Below, in pieces: positions 6,986 to 10,009 of a DNA stretch of 10,009 bases (position 1 is its first letter; each line of letters opens with the position of its first letter). The notes under the pieces were generated by a model. The model ran no database searches, was not told the origin of the DNA, and worked only from the letters and a program-made list of their open reading frames with translations. The stretch is from CADEED01 sp044871085 (lineage in GTDB: Bacteria > Pseudomonadota > Gammaproteobacteria > Steroidobacterales > Steroidobacteraceae), in contig JBIOZI010000369.1 in NCBI GenBank assembly GCA_044871085.1, positions 1-10,009 on the forward strand, given 5' to 3'. The position numbers and the translations under genes are program-made.

Positions 6986-7126
6986 CGGCGGCGCTTCGCC
7001 GCCGTTGAAAGTCTCGCCGTGAGGCGAAAACCCGGCGGCGCTTCCCCGCCGTTGAAAGTCTCGCCGTGAGGCGAAAACCCGGCGGCGCTTCGCTACCGCC
7101 GAAGGTCTCGCGGTGAGTCGAAAAGC
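6986..7126. repeat. Three tandem 47-bp units with paired hairpins
   Basis: Three head-to-tail 47-base units at 6986-7032, 7033-7079 and 7080-7126. Units 1 and 2 differ at one base; unit 3 differs from unit 1 at about eight. Each begins with CGGCGGCGCTT. Unit 1 contains the near-perfect hairpin GGCGGCG-CTT-CGCCGCC, which extends to 9 bp when the base before the unit is counted (6985-6993 with 6997-7005). Units 1 and 2 also carry TCGCC-GTGA-GGCGA, a 5-bp stem with a GNRA-type loop if transcribed; unit 3 breaks this stem. As 47 is not a multiple of three, the units do not encode a protein repeat. The array lies between divergent genes, so it could be a REP-like mobile repeat, a regulatory element, or a tandem duplication. 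Confidence 0.85.
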
Positions 7127-7144
7127 CCTGGCGGCGGGCGGTCC

Positions 7145-7159
7145 TGTAAACTGCGCGGA
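7145..7159 (+). promoter_or_regulatory. Possible -10 element with very short or no leader for the P450 gene
   Basis: TAAACT (7147-7152), preceded by TG at 7145-7146, resembles a -10 hexamer in 4 of 6 positions. It ends only 7 bases before the ATG, so a transcript starting from it would be leaderless or nearly so. That would fit the lack of a usable ribosome site: the only GGA touches the ATG. No matching -35 hexamer is evident. Weak evidence. Confidence 0.22.
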
Positions 7160-8473
7160 ATGTCCGCAACCCCAGATTCCATGCGGTTACCGCCGCTTTC
7201 GGATGTGCAGTTCGACATCGGCGGCGACGACGACGCCATTCACCGCATGGCCGAGCTGTTCGCCCGCCACGGCGACATCTACCGGTTCCACTCGCCCGCG
7301 CGCCGCGCGGAGATGTGGGTCATCAACCATCCCGACGACGTCAAGCGCGTCCTGGTCTCGAACCACAAGAACTACACCAAGGGTTCCGGGCTGGACCGGG
7401 TCAAGATCCTGCTGGGCCACGGCATCATGACCAGCGAGGGCGAACTGTGGAAACGCCAGCGCTACATGATGCAGCCGTCGTTCCACCGCCGCGTCATCAC
7501 GGAATTCTCGAAGCTCATCGACGCCTGCAACGAGCGCTTCATCGCGAAGTGGGAAGCTCAAGCGGCGCGCGGCGAGCTCGTGAACGTCACCGACGACATG
7601 AGCGAGCTCACGCTCGAGATCGTGCTGCTGTCCATCTTCGGCACCGACCTCGAGCGGCTGTCGAAGGAGATGGGCGGCAACCCGTTCGACATCGTCACCA
7701 AGGAGCCGGCCCGCGATCTGAAGTTCGCGTACAAGTTCCGGCAGCTGGCGAAGCTGGTCGGCGGCCTCGCGGTGCGGCGACGCGCGGAGAAGACCGAGCA
7801 CTTCGACTTCCTGCAGATGCTCATCGAAGCGCGCGACAAGGAAACCGGCGCGCCCATGTCCGAGCGCGAGCTCATCGACGAGGCGATGACGCTCATCGTT
7901 GCCGGTCACGAAACCACCGCCAGCGGCCTCAATTGGACCTGGTACCTGCTGTCGCAGAACCCCGAGGCGGAGCGGCTGCTGCACGCGGAGATCGATGCGG
8001 TCGCGCAGAAGAGCGAACCGTCGCTCGGCGAAATGGAGCAGCTTTCCTACACGCGCAACGTGGTCGACGAGGCTTTGCGGCTGTATCCGCCCGGCTGGCT
8101 GTTGTCGCGGCGCACGATCGCGCCGGATACCCTGTCGGGCTTCGACGTGCCGGCGGGCACCGACGTGCTGCTGTGTCTCTATCTACTGCACCGCCATCCG
8201 CGCTACTGGAAGGAGCCCGACGCCTTCCGGCCCGAGCGGTTCGACGCGGCGCACGAAGCGGAGCGTCCGCGCTTCGCCTACATGCCGTTCGCCGCGGGGC
8301 CGCGGCACTGCATCGGTGAGACCCTTGCCCTATATGAAATGTACATGCACTTATATAAGGTGGCGCGCCGCTACCGGCTCCGGTACGTGCCGGATCGCCC
8401 CCTCGAACTCGAGGCGCAGATCAACCTGCGCACCAAATTTCCGCTGATGATGAAGCTGGAACGCAGGACCTGA
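7160..8473 (+). CDS. Cytochrome P450 monooxygenase
   Basis: A 437-residue soluble P450 that would use O2 and electrons from a separate redox partner to oxidise an organic substrate; no reductase or ferredoxin gene lies in the window. All core motifs are intact: helix C GELWKRQR (94-101), the oxygen-activation motif AGHETT (248-253) in helix I, ExxR as EALR (304-307), PERF (358-361) and the heme loop FAAGPRHCIGE with heme ligand C384. There is no N-terminal membrane anchor. The general look (AGHETTA, LYPPGW, PERF) resembles the fatty-acid/alkane-oxidising CYP4/CYP102-like sector, but family assignment needs comparison. The ATG at 7160 lacks a clear ribosome site; a second ATG at 7181 (residue 8) is no better. 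The acyl-AMP ligase follows after 4 bases, implying one transcript and a fatty acyl-type substrate (inference). Residues 389-398 use CTA, TTA and TAT codons unusual for this GC-rich gene. Confidence 0.95.
   Translation: MSATPDSMRLPPLSDVQFDIGGDDDAIHRMAELFARHGDIYRFHSPARRAEMWVINHPDDVKRVLVSNHKNYTKGSGLDRVKILLGHGIMTSEGELWKRQRYMMQPSFHRRVITEFSKLIDACNERFIAKWEAQAARGELVNVTDDMSELTLEIVLLSIFGTDLERLSKEMGGNPFDIVTKEPARDLKFAYKFRQLAKLVGGLAVRRRAEKTEHFDFLQMLIEARDKETGAPMSERELIDEAMTLIVAGHETTASGLNWTWYLLSQNPEAERLLHAEIDAVAQKSEPSLGEMEQLSYTRNVVDEALRLYPPGWLLSRRTIAPDTLSGFDVPAGTDVLLCLYLLHRHPRYWKEPDAFRPERFDAAHEAERPRFAYMPFAAGPRHCIGETLALYEMYMHLYKVARRYRLRYVPDRPLELEAQINLRTKFPLMMKLERRT
8331..8360. other. AT-rich, palindrome-containing patch inside the P450 gene
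   Basis: A 30-base AT-rich island just after the heme-ligand codon. It holds the perfect palindromes ATGTACAT (8339-8346) and CTTATATAAG (8350-8359) and rare-looking Leu codons CTA and TTA, in an otherwise G/C-ending gene. It lies about 120 bases before the acyl-AMP ligase start, so an internal promoter or protein-binding site is conceivable. A well-spaced -35 partner is not evident. Confidence 0.35.
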
Positions 8474-8477
8474 AGCC

Positions 8478-10009
8478 ATGAGCGCGATGACCAAGGGCGA
8501 GACCCTCGCCGAGCTGCTGACCAACAACCGCTTCGTGAAGCGCAGCGTGAGCTATCTCGAGACCGAGAGCAGCGAGCGCGTCGTCACGTACGGCGAGCTC
8601 TACGACCGCGCCATCGGCATCCTGTATCACCTGCAGAAGCTCGGCGCCAAGCCCGGCGACAAGCTCATCATCTACCTGGCGAACAACGAGCAGTTCCTGG
8701 ATGCGTTCTGGGCCGGCATGCTGGGCGGCATCGTGCCCGTACCGGTGGCGCTCGGCATCAGCGACGAGCACAAGCACAAGCTGTTGCGCATCGCGCGCAA
8801 GCTCGGTGCGCCGTTCATCTACACCGACAAGAAGACGCTCGATCGCATCGGGGCGTTCGCGGGCGGTGCCGGCGAGCAGTCGACGTACGACGCCCTCGCC
8901 TCGCGCTCGTTCTTCGCCGAGAACGTGGACGACATCTCGCACGCCGGCAAGGTGCATGCGGTGAAGCCGGACGACACGGCGTTCATCCAGTTCTCGTCCG
9001 GGTCGACGAGCGAGCCCAAGGGCATCGTGCTCACGCACCGGAACATCCTCGTGAACACGCGCGGCGCCGGCGAGGCGTCGCTGTGGAACGAGCACGACAT
9101 CAATCTCACCTGGATGCCGCTGACCCACGACATGGGCCTCATCGGCATGCACATCATGATGTTCGCGCACCGCATGCAGCTGAACGTCATGCCGACGGAG
9201 CTGTTCATCCGCCGGCCGCTGCTGTGGATGATTTTCGCGGCGCGCAAGGGCGCGACGGTCACGAGCTCGCCGAACTTCGGGTATCGCCACTATCTCAAGG
9301 TGCTCGGCGATCGCGACGTCCACGATCTCGATCTGTCTTCCTTGCGCCTCGTCTACAACGGCGCCGAGCCGATCTCAGTGGAGCTCGCGGACGAGTTCAT
9401 GGAGCGCATGCGGCACGCGAAGCTGCGCAAGACTGCCATGTATCCCGTGTACGGGCTCGCGGAGGCGACGCTGGTGGTGAGCTTCCCGCAGCCGCCGGGC
9501 GAGGAATACCAGTGGCTCAACGTCGATCGTCACGAGCTCAATGTCGGCAAGCTGCCGGCGCTGTTGCCGCAGACCGACGAGAACGCGCTGAAGGTCATGG
9601 CGGTCGGCCAGCCCATTCCCTATTGCAACGTGCGCATCGCCGATGACGCGGACCGGGAGCTGCCCGAGCTGCACGTCGGCCACATCCTGATCTCCGGCGA
9701 CAACGTCACGAAGGGCTACTTCGAGAATCCGGAGGCGAACGCCCAGGGGTTCACGGCCGCGGATGCCGGCGGCACGCGCTGGCTGCGCACCGGCGATCTC
9801 GGAATGCTGAATGGCGGGCGGCTGTACATCACCGGCCGCGCGAAGGAGATCATCTTCGTCAACGGCCAGAACTACTACCCGCACGACATCGAGAGCATCG
9901 CGCAGCGCGCCGATGGGCTCGAGCTCGGCAAGGTGGTGGCGGCCGGCGTGCGCGACAAGGGCGCCAGCACCGACGACCTGGTCATCTTCGTGCTCCATCG
10001 CATGGACAT
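8478..10009 (+). CDS. Fatty acyl-AMP ligase (FAAL/AL) type adenylating enzyme, C-terminus beyond window
   Basis: An open frame of 510 complete codons that reaches the window edge without a stop. It belongs to the ANL adenylating superfamily and should activate a carboxylic acid, probably a fatty acid, as acyl-AMP for transfer to a carrier-protein thiol. Motifs: the ATP loop SSGSTSEPKG (173-182), WMPLTHDMGLIG (212-223), NGAEPI (294-299), YGLAEATL (325-332), RTGDLG (437-442) and VNGQNYYPHDIE (461-472). HDMGLIG, NGAEP and NYYPHDIE are what I expect of FAALs and of N-terminal AL domains of hybrid NRPS/PKS enzymes rather than acyl-CoA synthetases. The ATP loop has Ser178 where Gly is usual. The ATG is preceded by AGGA 9 bases upstream and follows the P450 stop by 4 bases. 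A stand-alone enzyme would need roughly 60-90 more residues; a longer protein carrying carrier or condensation domains is equally possible. Acyl-CoA ligase activity is the main alternative. Confidence 0.9.
   Translation, partial: MSAMTKGETLAELLTNNRFVKRSVSYLETESSERVVTYGELYDRAIGILYHLQKLGAKPGDKLIIYLANNEQFLDAFWAGMLGGIVPVPVALGISDEHKHKLLRIARKLGAPFIYTDKKTLDRIGAFAGGAGEQSTYDALASRSFFAENVDDISHAGKVHAVKPDDTAFIQFSSGSTSEPKGIVLTHRNILVNTRGAGEASLWNEHDINLTWMPLTHDMGLIGMHIMMFAHRMQLNVMPTELFIRRPLLWMIFAARKGATVTSSPNFGYRHYLKVLGDRDVHDLDLSSLRLVYNGAEPISVELADEFMERMRHAKLRKTAMYPVYGLAEATLVVSFPQPPGEEYQWLNVDRHELNVGKLPALLPQTDENALKVMAVGQPIPYCNVRIADDADRELPELHVGHILISGDNVTKGYFENPEANAQGFTAADAGGTRWLRTGDLGMLNGGRLYITGRAKEIIFVNGQNYYPHDIESIAQRADGLELGKVVAAGVRDKGASTDDLVIFVLHRMD

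Noticed and set aside
6866..7069. A 67-codon plus-strand frame starting inside the acyltransferase gene and entering the tandem repeat.
   Set aside because: It overlaps the acyltransferase N-terminus antisense and ends in a repeat whose 47-base period shifts frame each unit. No ribosome site or domain.
6986..7126. CRISPR array.
   Set aside because: The 47-base units are directly contiguous with no unique spacers, only three are present, and no cas gene is near.
6986..7126. Riboswitch, for example a c-di-GMP sensor, suggested by the GTGA tetraloops near the P450 gene.
   Set aside because: The tandem identical units, the short stems and the loss of the small stem in unit 3 do not match a conserved aptamer architecture I know.
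7187..9323. Minus-strand open frames 7187-7984 and 8421-9323 opposite the P450 and acyl-AMP ligase.
   Set aside because: Antisense to well-supported genes, rich in Arg/His/Val/Glu with no motifs. They mirror the codon bias of the real frames.

Overview
The window comes from a GC-rich Gram-negative bacterium, most likely a gammaproteobacterium (inference). Codon third positions are almost all G or C. There is an ArnT-like lipid A glycosylation operon, which requires an outer membrane, a large hybrid cyclic-di-GMP enzyme, and a short direct repeat of a kind I associate with gammaproteobacterial intergenic DNA. No rRNA, tRNA, CRISPR array, phage gene or transposase gene is visible.

Layout: (1) Bases 1-42 hold two copies of a short direct repeat that stops 2 bases from the next gene. 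(2) 43-2718, minus strand: a cytoplasmic GAF-PAS-PAS-GGDEF-EAL protein with a GTG start. (3) 2719-2936: a comparatively AT-rich gap with a 7-bp perfect hairpin. It carries the 5' control region of the GGDEF/EAL gene and the 3' end of the next operon. (4) 2937-6906, minus strand: a compact four-gene operon read from right to left, made of a DUF374-type acyltransferase, a family 2 glycosyltransferase, a small three-helix LAB_N membrane protein and a family 39 (ArnT/PMT-like) membrane glycosyltransferase. The genes overlap or lie 13 bases apart. (5) 6907-7159: a divergent intergenic region with three tandem 47-bp units, each containing two short inverted repeats. (6) 7160-10009, plus strand: a soluble cytochrome P450, then after 4 bases an acyl-AMP ligase of the fatty acyl-AMP ligase (FAAL/AL) type, which runs off the window.

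How the genes may work together (inference): in the minus-strand operon the GT2 enzyme would charge a polyprenyl phosphate with a sugar, the LAB_N protein may help the lipid-linked sugar cross the membrane, and the GT39 enzyme would transfer the sugar in the periplasm, probably to lipid A or another envelope lipid. The DUF374 protein would acylate a lipid of the same envelope. On the plus strand, the ligase would activate a fatty acid as acyl-AMP for loading onto a carrier protein, and the P450 would oxidise that acyl chain or the final product. This looks like the first two genes of a lipid or lipopeptide/polyketide biosynthetic cluster continuing to the right. The most interesting unexplained items are this truncated P450-FAAL pair, the LAB_N protein's role, the 47-bp tandem element, and a 168-residue Ala/Pro-rich extension on the GT39 protein.
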